The notes beneath the pieces were generated by a model. That model was not told the origin of the DNA, made no database searches, and saw nothing but the letters and a program-made list of their open reading frames with translations. From JAEZDC01 sp036676415 (GTDB lineage: Bacteria; Bacteroidota; Bacteroidia; Chitinophagales; Chitinophagaceae), in assembly GCA_036676415.1 (NCBI GenBank), contig JAKFCX010000001.1, forward strand, positions 62,001 to 126,000: DNA of 64,000 nt, written 5' to 3'. Within the stretch, counting starts at the first letter, position 1; each line of letters starts with the position of its first letter. Below, in pieces: positions 52,226 through 61,594 of this stretch. The translations under genes were made by a program, and so were the position numbers.

Positions 52226-52296
52226 ATATGAGCATTATTCAGCAGGGCTGCACTGCATCAATTATATTTGCAGCATATAACAACAGCAAGCACTCT

Positions 52297-54717
52297 ATGA
52301 CGATCTCTTACAACTGGTTATGTGATTATTTACCTGAAAGAATTGAACCCGAAAAACTCTCCAGGATCCTTACTTCTATTGGTCTTGAAGTAGAAAGCCT
52401 TGAAAAATACGAAAGCATAAAAGGTGGCTTACAAGGATTGATCATTGGTGAAGTGCTTGAAGCTGAACAACATCCAAATGCAGATAAGCTAAGACTAACT
52501 AAAGTAAATACAGGTGCAGCAGAACCTTTACAGATCGTATGTGGTGCACCAAATGTTGCAGCAGGACAAAAAGTAGTTGTAGCGACAGTAGGAACAACGA
52601 TTTATCCATTGACAGGAGATCCACTTACGATGAAAGTTGCAAAGATCAGGAGGGTGGAAAGTCATGGAATGATCTGTGCCGAAGATGAAATTGGTATTGG
52701 AGAAAGTCATGCTGGTATTATAGTGTTACCGGATAATGTTGTTGTTGGATCTCCTGCATCAGAATACTTCAAACCTTATACAGATTGGATCTTTGAAATT
52801 GGTTTAACGCCGAACAGAATGGATGCAATGAGTCATTTAGGTGTTGCAAGAGATGTGTGTGCTTATTTATCACATCACGAAAGAAAAAATGCGAGACCAA
52901 AAACACCTTTTACAAACAGTTTCAAAGCTGAGAATAACAACTTACCTCTAAAAGTTGTTGTTGAAAATACTGAAGCCTGTCCAAGATATTCAGGAGTTAG
53001 TATTTCAAATGTTACCGTAAAAGAATCACCACAATGGCTGAAAGATAGATTGATTGCTATTGGCCAAAGGCCCATTAACAATATCGTTGACATTACAAAT
53101 TACGTGTTGAATGAAACGGGTCAGCCTTTACATGCTTTTGATGCCGATAAAATAACTGGCAATACTGTTCTTGTAAAGAATCTTACTGAAGGAAGTACCT
53201 TTACAACATTGGATGAAAAAGAAAGAAAGCTCAGCACTGAAGACCTGATGATCTGCAATGGAAACAGTGAAGGAATGTGTATTGCAGGAGTGTTTGGCGG
53301 AATAACATCCGGAGTAAAAGAAACAACAACAAACATCTTCCTGGAAAGTGCATGCTTTAGTTCTACCTCAATTCGCAGAACATCTTTAAGTCATGGCTTA
53401 AGAACTGATGCGGCAACACGATTTGAAAAAGGTGTTGATATTTCAAACACGGTGAATGTGCTGAAAAGAGCAGCAAAGCTCATACAGGAAATTGCCGGTG
53501 GAGAAATTGCTTCTGAAGTGATTGATATTTATCCTGAGCCAAAAAGAAAAGTTGAAGTAGCACTGAAGAATCATTACCTCAAAAAACTCAGTGGTAAAAA
53601 CTATCATTCAGACACGATAAGAAACCTGTTGCAGAGCCTGGACTTCGAGATCGTTAAAGAGGGTATGGATGAACTTTGGGTAGCTGTTCCTTTCAGCAAA
53701 CCAGATATTAGTTTACCTGCCGACATCGTTGAAGAAATTATCAGGATAGATGGGCTTGATAATATAGAAATACCGGCTTCTATCAGGATCACTCCAGCTG
53801 TAAATGAACTGGGAGTAAAAGAAAGCCTGAAAGAGAAACTTGCTACGTATTTAGTGGGACAAGGCTTTTCCGAGATCATGACCAATTCTATTACGAACAG
53901 TAAGTATTATAACGAAGAAGTGATTGGCTCATCCGTAAAAATGATCAATAGCCTTAGTGCCGATCTTGATATAATGAGGCCTTCTATGTTGGAAACAGGA
54001 TTGGAAGCCATTTCATTCAATATCAATCGAAGGAATAGCAACCTCAGGTTTTTTGAGTTTGGAAAAACCTATCATCAGAAGGAAATTGGAAAATATTCCG
54101 AGAAGGAACACCTCTGTATTTATGTTACGGGTAATGACCATGAAGATAGTTGGAGCGAAAAATCAGCAACCAGTAGTATATTTCAACTGAAAGGAATTGC
54201 GGCCTCAATACTTACGCTTACAGGTTTAGTTGATGCAAAATTTGAAAAACCCGAGGGCAGTAACAATATCGATGTCATTCATTCCAAACAGAAACTTGCC
54301 AGTTTGCAACAAGTAGGTAAAAAACGATTGGAGCAATTTGATATCAAACAACCGGTTTTCTTTCTCGACATCAACTTTGAAGTGCTGCTGAAGCTGTTTG
54401 AAAGAAATAAGATTACCTATAAAGAGATATCTAAATATCCTGCTGTTACAAGAGACCTTGCTATGGTGGTTGACAGGAATATCAGCTATGAAACACTCGA
54501 ATCAGCTGCAAAAAAATTGAAGATTTCGAAGTTGCAGGATATTCGTTTGTTCGATGTATTTGAAAGTGATAAACTGGGCAAGGATAAAAAATCGTTAGCG
54601 GTGAGTTTTACTTTTCTGGATGAAGAAAAGACAATGACCGATAAAGAAATTGATAGCATGGTAGGCAAGTTGATTCAAAGTTTTGAAAAAGAGTTAGGAG
54701 CTGAAATAAGAAAATAA
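52297..54717 (+). CDS. pheT: Phenylalanyl-tRNA synthetase beta subunit
   Basis: PheT forms the alpha2-beta2 enzyme with PheS, which is not in this window. With the start at 52297 (M-T-I-S-Y-N-W-L, the usual N-terminus) it has 806 residues and the full domain order: B1, EMAP/tRNA-binding domain (about 40-155; L-I-I-G-E-V-L-E-A-E-Q-H-P-N-A-D-K-L), B3/B4 (about 210-390), B5 (about 405-480), a catalytic-like core and a C-terminal anticodon-binding FDX-ACB domain (about 710-806; K-Y-P-A-V-T-R-D-L-A-M-V-V). It stands 12 nt before the coiled-coil gene and zapA, probably one transcript. Confidence 0.96.
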   Translation: MTISYNWLCDYLPERIEPEKLSRILTSIGLEVESLEKYESIKGGLQGLIIGEVLEAEQHPNADKLRLTKVNTGAAEPLQIVCGAPNVAAGQKVVVATVGTTIYPLTGDPLTMKVAKIRRVESHGMICAEDEIGIGESHAGIIVLPDNVVVGSPASEYFKPYTDWIFEIGLTPNRMDAMSHLGVARDVCAYLSHHERKNARPKTPFTNSFKAENNNLPLKVVVENTEACPRYSGVSISNVTVKESPQWLKDRLIAIGQRPINNIVDITNYVLNETGQPLHAFDADKITGNTVLVKNLTEGSTFTTLDEKERKLSTEDLMICNGNSEGMCIAGVFGGITSGVKETTTNIFLESACFSSTSIRRTSLSHGLRTDAATRFEKGVDISNTVNVLKRAAKLIQEIAGGEIASEVIDIYPEPKRKVEVALKNHYLKKLSGKNYHSDTIRNLLQSLDFEIVKEGMDELWVAVPFSKPDISLPADIVEEIIRIDGLDNIEIPASIRITPAVNELGVKESLKEKLATYLVGQGFSEIMTNSITNSKYYNEEVIGSSVKMINSLSADLDIMRPSMLETGLEAISFNINRRNSNLRFFEFGKTYHQKEIGKYSEKEHLCIYVTGNDHEDSWSEKSATSSIFQLKGIAASILTLTGLVDAKFEKPEGSNNIDVIHSKQKLASLQQVGKKRLEQFDIKQPVFFLDINFEVLLKLFERNKITYKEISKYPAVTRDLAMVVDRNISYETLESAAKKLKISKLQDIRLFDVFESDKLGKDKKSLAVSFTFLDEEKTMTDKEIDSMVGKLIQSFEKELGAEIRK

Positions 54718-54729
54718 TATCTTGTAAGT

Positions 54730-55020
54730 ATGAGCATGGAGATTGACTCCCAATTAAAAAACATCCAGGCCAAACTACAGCAATTGCTGAAGCAGTACCA
54801 GCTTTTGCAGAAAGAGAATACTCAGCTCAAAAAGGAACTTAGCAAATCACAGGAAAACATACATAGCAAAACGGACCAATTGCAAACACTACAGCAGCAG
54901 GTTGATGTGTTGAAACTTGGTGTTAGCGGTTGGAATGAACAGGAAAAAGTGGAATTAGAGAAACGGATAGACGTTTACCTGAAAGAAATAGATAAGTGTA
55001 TTGCTCTTCTGAACAATTAA
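54730..55020 (+). CDS. Small coiled-coil protein next to zapA
   Basis: A 96-residue protein that is almost entirely a heptad-repeat coiled coil (about residues 5-70; L-x-x-L-L-K-Q-Y-x-x-L-x-x-E-N, then K-K-E-L-S-K-S-Q-E-N-I), followed by a basic and acidic helix at the C-terminus. It lies 12 nt after pheT and 3 nt before zapA, which suggests that it acts with ZapA in cell division, perhaps as a ZapB-like organiser. There is no sequence motif beyond the coiled coil, so this is a proposal from context. Confidence 0.8.
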   Translation: MSMEIDSQLKNIQAKLQQLLKQYQLLQKENTQLKKELSKSQENIHSKTDQLQTLQQQVDVLKLGVSGWNEQEKVELEKRIDVYLKEIDKCIALLNN

Positions 55021-55023
55021 CCA

Positions 55024-55329
55024 ATGAAAGAACTGATACCTGTAAATATTGTTATTGCTGAAAGAACTTATCGCCTGAAAATAGATCCGGCTGATGAAGA
55101 AACGGTTCGCAAAACAATAAAGCTGATCAACGAAAAGATCTACGAATACAAAAGCAGTTTTGCTGGAAAAGATATGCAGGATTATGTGTCGATGGTCTTG
55201 CTTTGGTTTGCTACGGAACAAACAAAGACATCAAAGGATAATTTCTCTTCAAAAGATACTGCGGATAAACTTTCATCACTGGAAGCTATGCTGGATAAGA
55301 CTTTAGCTGAAATGAAAACTGCTGAATAG
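55024..55329 (+). CDS. zapA: Cell division protein ZapA
   Basis: ZapA binds FtsZ and promotes bundling of its filaments at mid-cell. The 101-residue sequence has the family layout: an N-terminal beta-hairpin domain (V-N-I-V-I-A-E-R-T-Y-R-L-K-I-D-P-A-D-E-E) and a helical part (V-R-K-T-I-K-L-I-N-E-K-I-Y-E-Y ... K-D-M-Q-D-Y-V-S-M-V-L-L-W-F-A), ending in a coiled coil. It follows the coiled-coil gene by 3 nt. A repeat lies 12 nt after the stop. Confidence 0.93.
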   Translation: MKELIPVNIVIAERTYRLKIDPADEETVRKTIKLINEKIYEYKSSFAGKDMQDYVSMVLLWFATEQTKTSKDNFSSKDTADKLSSLEAMLDKTLAEMKTAE

Positions 55330-55340
55330 CACTCCTGCAA

Positions 55341-55368
55341 GTACAAGTGAGTGACACAAGGGACGATC
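55341..55368 (+). repeat. Dispersed intergenic repeat, copy 12
   Basis: GTACAAGTGAGTGACACAAG, then GGACGATC: type A with one change (C to G) in the core's last base. It lies between the convergent zapA and ald genes. Confidence 0.9.
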
Positions 55369-55394
55369 AGTAACATTACAAATGCCTATCAATA

Positions 55395-56609
55395 TTATCT
55401 CCTACTTGCAATCAACAAATTCAAATCTGTATACTTCAGGTCAAATCTTTGGCTGATATAGAAACTGGTGAGTGCTCCTTTGTACATGTAAATACCATGA
55501 CGAAGGTTGAAATCGTGCCACACCATTTCATCAAAGCCTCCGTTTTCGCTGGCCTCTAACAACAAAGGCATTAACACGTTACTGATGGCATGACTGGCTG
55601 TTCTTGCAAAACCACTTGGAATGTTCGGAACACAATAATGAATAACCCCATGTTTGATGAATGTTGGTTTTTCGTAACTCGTCATTTCACTGGTTTCAAA
55701 ACAACCACCACGATCAATACTTACATCAATGATCACACTGCCTGTTCTCATTGCTGCCACCATGTCTTCTGAAACAACAACAGGTGATCTTCCTGCATCA
55801 CCACCCAAAGCACCAACGGCAACTTCAGAAGTTTTTAATTGCTTCGCAAGAATTCTTGGCTCCAGCACACTTGTCCAGACACGAACACCCAAATTATTCT
55901 GCAAACGTTTTAACCGGTATACGTTATTATCAAAAACTTTCACCGAAGCACCCATTGCCAAAGCTGTTCTGGTAGCAAATTCACCTACAACACCTGCTCC
56001 AATGATAACAACTTTTGTTGGCGGAATACCACTGATACCTCCAAGCAAAACACCTTTTCCGTGGTTGAAACTTCCAAGGTACTGACCTGCTATCAACATT
56101 ACCGCACTACCTGCAATTTCACTCATGCTGCGAACGATAGGATAGGTTCCACTATCATCTTTTAAACTTTCAAAGCAAAGCGCAGAAATTCTTTTCTCCA
56201 TCATCTTTTCAATATGCTCTTTCTTTAAAGCAGAAAATTGCAGGGGAGAAATGATGGTTTGATTTAGCTGCAGGTAATTCAGATCTTCACCAACTACAGG
56301 GGCAGTTTTGATAAGTATAGGAGATTTATAAACTTCTGTTTTTTCGTAAACAACCTGAGCCCCTGCTTCAGAATAATCCCGATCGCTGTAATTGCTTCCT
56401 TCACCAGCTTTGTGTTCAATGGTAACCTGATGTCCATTATTCACTAACACAGCAACAGCCTCGGGAATCAATGCAACACGATTTTCCTGGAAAGCAGTCT
56501 CCTTCGGCATTCCGATATGAAGTTTTGCTCCCTTTGGTTTAATATCCAGTACCTCTTCTAAGGTCTCAAGCGAAATAGATGGGCTGATAGATGGTTTGGA
56601 AAAGGCCAT
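55395..56609 (-). CDS. ald: Alanine dehydrogenase
   Basis: Interconverts L-alanine and pyruvate plus ammonia with NAD. The 404-residue sequence is slightly longer than the usual 370, because of an N-terminal extension of about 35 residues. The family motifs are present: K-L-H-I-G-M-P-K-E-T-A-F-Q-E-N-R-V-A-L-I-P, the catalytic Lys in L-I-K-T-A-P-V, the Rossmann motif V-V-I-I-G-A-G-V-V-G-E-F-A-T-R, and V-I-I-D-V-S-I-D-R-G-G-C-F-E-T-S, H-Y-C-V-P-N-I-P-S. A PNT-family transhydrogenase is excluded by this motif set. It lies 29 nt downstream of tsaE. Confidence 0.93.
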   Translation of the reverse strand: MAFSKPSISPSISLETLEEVLDIKPKGAKLHIGMPKETAFQENRVALIPEAVAVLVNNGHQVTIEHKAGEGSNYSDRDYSEAGAQVVYEKTEVYKSPILIKTAPVVGEDLNYLQLNQTIISPLQFSALKKEHIEKMMEKRISALCFESLKDDSGTYPIVRSMSEIAGSAVMLIAGQYLGSFNHGKGVLLGGISGIPPTKVVIIGAGVVGEFATRTALAMGASVKVFDNNVYRLKRLQNNLGVRVWTSVLEPRILAKQLKTSEVAVGALGGDAGRSPVVVSEDMVAAMRTGSVIIDVSIDRGGCFETSEMTSYEKPTFIKHGVIHYCVPNIPSGFARTASHAISNVLMPLLLEASENGGFDEMVWHDFNLRHGIYMYKGALTSFYISQRFDLKYTDLNLLIASRR

Positions 56610-56638
56610 TGAATGGTGTTTCGTTGCTTTAAATAAAA

Positions 56639-57073
56639 TTAGTTCTTTTTAGGCAATGCTTCTGGAGAAGTAGTGATTTTACGAGTGTCTTCACTTATTA
56701 ATTCTATATTGATAATAAACACATCCTCAGGTAAAAGTTCCTCAGCTTTTTCCGGCCATTCAATAAAACAATAATTATCACTCAGGATTGCATCCTCCAT
56801 ACCAGCCTGTACAGCTTCCTGTTCATCTTTTAACCGGTACCAGTCCATATGGAAGATTGTTCCAGCTACAGTGCTGGAATATTCATTGATCAAGGCAAAA
56901 GTTGGACTGCTGATGGTGTCTTTCACCTGTAAATACTCGCAAAGCGCATGAATAAAAGTCGTTTTCCCTGCACCCATTGATGCATAGAAAGTCCAGACTT
57001 TATATTGTTTGCCAAGTTGCCAAACTTCCTGGGCAATACTGTCAATTTCAGCTATGTTGTACGTCTTTATCAC
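56639..57073 (-). CDS. tsaE: tRNA threonylcarbamoyladenosine biosynthesis protein TsaE
   Basis: TsaE is the ATPase partner of TsaB-TsaD in making t6A37 on tRNAs that read ANN codons. The 144-residue sequence has Walker A S-M-G-A-G-K-T-T-F (residues 32-40), the conserved S-S-P-T-F-A-L-I-N-E-Y and H-M-D-W-Y-R-L motifs, and F-I-E-W-P-E-K near residue 110. The start is GTG at 57073, since no ATG lies upstream in frame with a sensible N-terminus. It is upstream of ald in a likely operon and divergent from copA. Confidence 0.94.
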   Translation of the reverse strand: MIKTYNIAEIDSIAQEVWQLGKQYKVWTFYASMGAGKTTFIHALCEYLQVKDTISSPTFALINEYSSTVAGTIFHMDWYRLKDEQEAVQAGMEDAILSDNYCFIEWPEKAEELLPEDVFIINIELISEDTRKITTSPEALPKKN

Positions 57074-57167
57074 AAGGTTGCAAAAATATCCTTAGAAATG
57101 CAACCACGTAAAAAAGATATTCCCTAATTGGAAAAATCAGGCATTAAGTTGTCGATAATTTTGTGAT

Positions 57168-59300
57168 ATGGAAAAAGTGAACTGGCAGGTAGAAGGTATG
57201 AGTTGTACAAATTGTGCCTTATCTATCAATAAATACCTGGAAAAAGAAGGCGTTAAGAATATCAAGGTCAATTTTATGGGTGGTGATGTTAGTTTTGATC
57301 TTGAAGAAGCAGCTAAAAAAGAGCAGCTAAAAAAAGGAATTCGTTCTTTAGGTTATACCGTTAATGGGCATGATGAACACGATCACAGTCATGGGCATGA
57401 TCACAATGAAAAGGGAACGTTCCGATTCAAAAGTCATTTGCAAAGGTTCCTGTTCTGTTTAATCTTTACAATTCCGTTGTTTTTTGCTCACCTGCTTCCC
57501 TGGCACATTCATTTTTTAATGAATCCATATGTGCAACTTGGATTGACTATTCCGGTTTATATAGTAGGTATGGATTTTTTTGGACGAAGTGCGATTAAAA
57601 GTCTGACCAAGGGCATTCCAAATATGAATGTGTTGATCGCTTTGGGAGCGACAGCAGCATTTGTATATAGTTTGATCGGAACGATACAAGGTGATCCGGA
57701 AAAGATATTTTACGAAACGGCAGCAACGATTCTTACGCTGGTTTTCTTAGGAAACTGGATGGAGGATAAATCTGTACAAACAACGCAGAATGAACTGAAG
57801 AAGCTTGCATCTACTCAGAAAGTGATGGCAAATATGATTGCTTATGATGATAAACATGAGGAACATATTTTCCCGGTAGAAAGTTCCAAGCTTAAAGTTG
57901 GTGACCTGATCCTCATTAAAAACGGAGAATATGTTCCGATGGATGCAAAGATCCTTTGGGGTGAAGCCAGTGTAAATGAAGCCATCATCACAGGTGAAAG
58001 TGTTCCGGTTGAAAAGAAGATGAACGATAAAATTATTGGCGGAAGTATTCTTGAAAACGGTACAGTAAAAGCATATGTTACAGCTGTAGGAGAAGAATCG
58101 GTGATGGGTCACATTCTTAGAATGGTGAGGGATGCACAATCAGAAAAACCACCGATACAACAACTGGCAGATAAAATAAGTGCATGGTTCGTTCCGACGG
58201 TTATTGGTATTGCCTTCGTAACACTCGGAGGAAATTATTTCTTTGCCGATCATTCTTTCCAGGAGAGTTTAATGAGAAGTATTGCGGTATTGGTTATTGC
58301 TTGTCCATGTGCAATGGGTTTAGCCACACCTGCAGCCATTGCAGTTGGATTAGGAAGAGCTGCAAGAAGTGGTGTGTTGTTTAAAAATGCGAAAAGTCTC
58401 GAAGTGTTTAAAGATATCAGGCAGGTTGTGTTCGATAAAACAGGTACGTTAACAACAGGTCATTTTGCCATTTCTCGTTTTGAAACTTCGATTGAAGAAA
58501 TGGAATTCAAACGAATCGTCTACTCACTGGAAAAATATTCTAATCATCCTGTGGCCAGAGCCATCAATAAAGAATGGAAACAATCCAATGAAATAAGATG
58601 GGCTTCGGTTGAAGAAGTGAAGGGTTTAGGAATGAAAGCCATTGACAAAGACGGTACTGAATATATTGCAGGCTCATATAAAGTTGCTGCACATCTTACT
58701 ACTGATGAAGAACACAATATTTATATCCTGAAAAAAAATACGTTGCTCGGATGGATAGATGTAGCTGATGACATACGGCCGGAAGCTAAGAATGTAGTGG
58801 CAATGTTGCGATCAAAAAATATCAGGACTATATTATTAAGTGGTGATCAGCAACAAAAATCTGAAAGAGTAGCTGCAGCTTTGGGCATAGATGAAGTGAT
58901 CGCTGAACAAACACCTCAACAAAAACTCGATAAAATAGCCGAGTTGAATGCTGCTGCTCCTACTGCAATGGTTGGAGATGGAATTAATGATGCTCCTGCA
59001 TTGGCAAAAGCCACGGTTGGTATTTCTTTAAGCGATGCTTCAAAGGTGGCTATGAACAGTGCACAGGTGGTATTAATGAATCACGGACTGAAGAATCTAC
59101 CACTGGCTCTCGGATTAGGAAGACATACATACATTACTATTAAAGAAAACTTGTTCTGGGCTTTTTGTTACAACATTGTGGCGATCCCTGTTGCAGCATT
59201 GGGTTACTTAAGTCCAATGTTTGGTGCTTTGGTGATGGGCTTTAGTGATGTGGTGCTGGCAATTAATTCTATCAGGTTAAAGTTCAAAAAGGTAATTTAG
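57168..59300 (+). CDS. copA: Copper-translocating P-type ATPase
   Basis: A P1B-type ATPase that exports Cu+ from the cytoplasm. The 710-residue sequence has one N-terminal heavy-metal domain with C-T-N-C (Cys13, Cys16; G-M-S-C-T-N-C), a His/Asp-rich stretch after it (H-D-E-H-D-H-S-H-G-H-D-H), eight predicted helices including the C-P-C motif (A-C-P-C-A-M-G-L-A), the actuator T-G-E-S, D-K-T-G-T-L-T, the H-P motif (S-N-H-P-V-A-R-A-I) and V-G-D-G-I-N-D-A-P-A-L. The last helices have F-S-D-V-V-L-A-I-N-S. The metal is inferred from CPC and sequence context. No other copper gene is near. Confidence 0.93.
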   Translation: MEKVNWQVEGMSCTNCALSINKYLEKEGVKNIKVNFMGGDVSFDLEEAAKKEQLKKGIRSLGYTVNGHDEHDHSHGHDHNEKGTFRFKSHLQRFLFCLIFTIPLFFAHLLPWHIHFLMNPYVQLGLTIPVYIVGMDFFGRSAIKSLTKGIPNMNVLIALGATAAFVYSLIGTIQGDPEKIFYETAATILTLVFLGNWMEDKSVQTTQNELKKLASTQKVMANMIAYDDKHEEHIFPVESSKLKVGDLILIKNGEYVPMDAKILWGEASVNEAIITGESVPVEKKMNDKIIGGSILENGTVKAYVTAVGEESVMGHILRMVRDAQSEKPPIQQLADKISAWFVPTVIGIAFVTLGGNYFFADHSFQESLMRSIAVLVIACPCAMGLATPAAIAVGLGRAARSGVLFKNAKSLEVFKDIRQVVFDKTGTLTTGHFAISRFETSIEEMEFKRIVYSLEKYSNHPVARAINKEWKQSNEIRWASVEEVKGLGMKAIDKDGTEYIAGSYKVAAHLTTDEEHNIYILKKNTLLGWIDVADDIRPEAKNVVAMLRSKNIRTILLSGDQQQKSERVAAALGIDEVIAEQTPQQKLDKIAELNAAAPTAMVGDGINDAPALAKATVGISLSDASKVAMNSAQVVLMNHGLKNLPLALGLGRHTYITIKENLFWAFCYNIVAIPVAALGYLSPMFGALVMGFSDVVLAINSIRLKFKKVI

Positions 59301-59316
59301 TTGCTGTAGTATCAGC

Positions 59317-61218
59317 ATGAATCAATCACCAACGGAAATTCTTAAACGTTATTGGGGTCACCCTTCTTTTCGTGGAGAGCAGGAAAAGATAATCAACTCT
59401 GTTCTTATAAAGAAAGATACGCTTGCATTACTTCCTACAGGTGGTGGTAAATCACTATGTTTTCAGGTGCCAGCATTAATGACTGAAGGTCTTTGTATTG
59501 TTATTAGTCCGTTGATTGCTTTAATGAAAGACCAGGTAGAGAATCTGCAAAAGAGAAATATTCCTGCTTTAGCTATTCACAGCGGAATGAATTTTTACGA
59601 GGTGAAGCAAACACTTTATGAAGCTTCATCCGGTGATTATAAATTTCTATACTTATCTCCCGAAAGACTTCAGACAAAGCTTTTCAAAGAGTTTCTCCAT
59701 TCATTAAACATTAGCCTGGTTGCAGTTGATGAAGCACATTGCATTTCTCAATGGGGTTATGATTTCAGGCCATCCTATCTACGGATCATTGAACTAAGAG
59801 AAGAACTAGATGATGTTCCAGTTATTGCATTAACGGCTTCTGCCACACCAAAAGTGCAGGAAGATATTGTTCATCGACTTATGATGAAAGATGTTGCCAT
59901 CTTTCACCAGTCTTTTGAAAGAACCAATTTATCGTACTCTGCTTTTAAGGTTGACAGTAAGATCAATAAAGTGATTAATGTTTTGAAAAATGTTCCGGGC
60001 AGCAGTGTTGTGTACTGCAGGAACAGGAGACAAACACAAAACATTGCCCAGCTGTTGCGGTTGCAACAGTTTTCAGCGGAACACTACCATGCAGGCTTAA
60101 CACAGGAAGAAAGAAACCGGAAACAGGAAGAGTGGATCAATGGAAAGATCAGGGTGATCGTTTGTACCAATGCATTTGGAATGGGAATAGACAAACCTGA
60201 TGTACGAACGGTGATACATTATGACATACCTGATTGCCTGGAAAATTATTACCAGGAAGCAGGAAGAGCAGGAAGAGATGGGAAGAAATCTTACGCAGTA
60301 GCCGTTTACCAGGAACAGGATGTAACAGAACTTCAATCATTACCTGAGTTAAAATTTCCTTCTATCCCTGATATAAAGAAAGTGTATCAATCAATTGCTG
60401 ACTACCTGAATATTCCTGTGGGAATTGGTGAAGGCAATTATTACAACTTTGACCTACTGGAATTTTCTAAGAACTTCAAATACGATGTTCACCTTGTTAT
60501 GAATGTTTTAAAAGCTTTGGAACATGAAGGGCACCTTTCCTTCAATGAAAATATTTTTCTTCCGTCACAAGTGACTTTCGTTTCTCCTAAAGAAGTACTG
60601 GAAGATTTTGAAACTGCACATCCTGAACTGGAACCGATAATAAAATGTTTACTCAGAACATACGAAGGCATTTATGATAACCGTGTTTCTGTAAATGAAA
60701 AGTATTTAGCAAAACTTGCAAGACTTTCACCAGAGAACGTCAAAGAGAAATTGCAACAACTTCAATCTTTTAATATTATTGAGTATTTACCTCAAAAGGA
60801 AACACCGCAAATATATTTTTTGCTGAACAGGGCTCCGGCACAACATCTGAACATTAACAATGAAGCTTATCTCAAACGAAAGCAATTATATAAATCCCGT
60901 GTTGAAGTAATGCTGGATTATTTAAAAGCAAAAGACTGTCGAAGTCAGCTTATCGCTTCTTATTTTGGAGAAAAAGATTCGATAAAATGTGGTGTTTGCG
61001 ATAATTGCCTGGATGAAAAAGCTACTGGTCTCACCGAAGAAGAATTTAAAAGCATTGAAGCAAAAATTTACGAGCATATTCCTGATGAAGGAATTGAGAT
61101 AAAAGAATTGGTGCCTTTGTTAAAAGGAGTTCGTAAAGAGAAGGTTTGGAAGGTGATAGACTTTCTGCAATCAGAAAGATGTGTATATGTATTGAATACA
61201 ACGATTCACAAAAAGTAA
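59317..61218 (+). CDS. recQ: ATP-dependent DNA helicase RecQ
   Basis: RecQ helicases unwind recombination and repair intermediates. The 633-residue sequence has motif I L-P-T-G-G-G-K-S (residues about 40-47), DEAH in V-D-E-A-H-C-I-S-Q-W-G-Y-D-F-R-P, motif III (L-T-A-S-A-T-P), helicase C with G-M-G-I-D-K-P-D-V-R-T-V-I-H and R-A-G-R-D-G, an RQC region with the Zn-binding Cys set (C-R-S-Q ... K-C-G-V-C-D-N-C) and a winged-helix. An HRDC domain is not evident at the C-terminus, so it is a shorter RecQ. It follows copA by 16 nt. Its 3' end overlaps the next gene by 13 nt. Confidence 0.95.
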   Translation: MNQSPTEILKRYWGHPSFRGEQEKIINSVLIKKDTLALLPTGGGKSLCFQVPALMTEGLCIVISPLIALMKDQVENLQKRNIPALAIHSGMNFYEVKQTLYEASSGDYKFLYLSPERLQTKLFKEFLHSLNISLVAVDEAHCISQWGYDFRPSYLRIIELREELDDVPVIALTASATPKVQEDIVHRLMMKDVAIFHQSFERTNLSYSAFKVDSKINKVINVLKNVPGSSVVYCRNRRQTQNIAQLLRLQQFSAEHYHAGLTQEERNRKQEEWINGKIRVIVCTNAFGMGIDKPDVRTVIHYDIPDCLENYYQEAGRAGRDGKKSYAVAVYQEQDVTELQSLPELKFPSIPDIKKVYQSIADYLNIPVGIGEGNYYNFDLLEFSKNFKYDVHLVMNVLKALEHEGHLSFNENIFLPSQVTFVSPKEVLEDFETAHPELEPIIKCLLRTYEGIYDNRVSVNEKYLAKLARLSPENVKEKLQQLQSFNIIEYLPQKETPQIYFLLNRAPAQHLNINNEAYLKRKQLYKSRVEVMLDYLKAKDCRSQLIASYFGEKDSIKCGVCDNCLDEKATGLTEEEFKSIEAKIYEHIPDEGIEIKELVPLLKGVRKEKVWKVIDFLQSERCVYVLNTTIHKK

Positions 61219-61445
61219 GTGACAACTAATACCACTGTAAAAAAAACAAGCAAAAAATATAGCGGCATTCTATCTCTTTTTGGAAGTATGGTAAGAATAA
61301 TGATATAAGCACTCAGTATTACTGCAAACTTTACTACCCACAAAAGAATATTATCTCCCGGATGTGAAATAAAAAATGATAAGGCAAGCAGGATTAAAGC
61401 TGCTGCCAGTTTCCAGCGTTTCTTTTTCTCTAATAGTTGTTTCAA
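61206..61445 (-). CDS. Small three-helix membrane protein
   Basis: A 79-residue protein with a basic N-terminus (K-Q-L-L-E-K-K-K-R-W-K) and three hydrophobic segments (about residues 13-27, 32-53 and 58-78). No family recognised. The start is probably TTG at 61445, because no ATG precedes and the frame closes upstream at a TAA (61461-61463). It overlaps the end of the convergent recQ by 13 nt. It is transcribed in the same direction as rny but lies downstream of it, beyond a hairpin. Confidence 0.55.
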   Translation of the reverse strand: MKQLLEKKKRWKLAAALILLALSFFISHPGDNILLWVVKFAVILSAYIIILTILPKRDRMPLYFLLVFFTVVLVVTYFL

Positions 61446-61501
61446 TTGTGTATTAATTCTTTATCAATTTTACGGATCTATAAAAAACATGGACACAATA
61501 A

Positions 61502-61524
61502 AGGCTGCCTTTTCAGACAGCCTC
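61502..61524 (-). terminator. Stem-loop downstream of rny
   Basis: AGGCTG (61502-61507) pairs with CAGCCT (61518-61523), and TTTATTG follows on the minus strand. It is a moderate terminator placed about 70 nt beyond the rny stop. Confidence 0.6.
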
Positions 61525-61538
61525 ATTAATATGCTTTA

Positions 61539-61562
61539 GTAGAAGTGAGTGACACAACGAAG
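61539..61562 (+). repeat. Dispersed intergenic repeat, copy 13
   Basis: AAGTGAGTGACACAACGAAG, type A, preceded by GTAG instead of GTAC. It lies 32 nt beyond the rny stop. Confidence 0.88.
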
Positions 61563-61594
61563 TTCAACGATGTTCCTCCAGCTGGTCAATAAAA

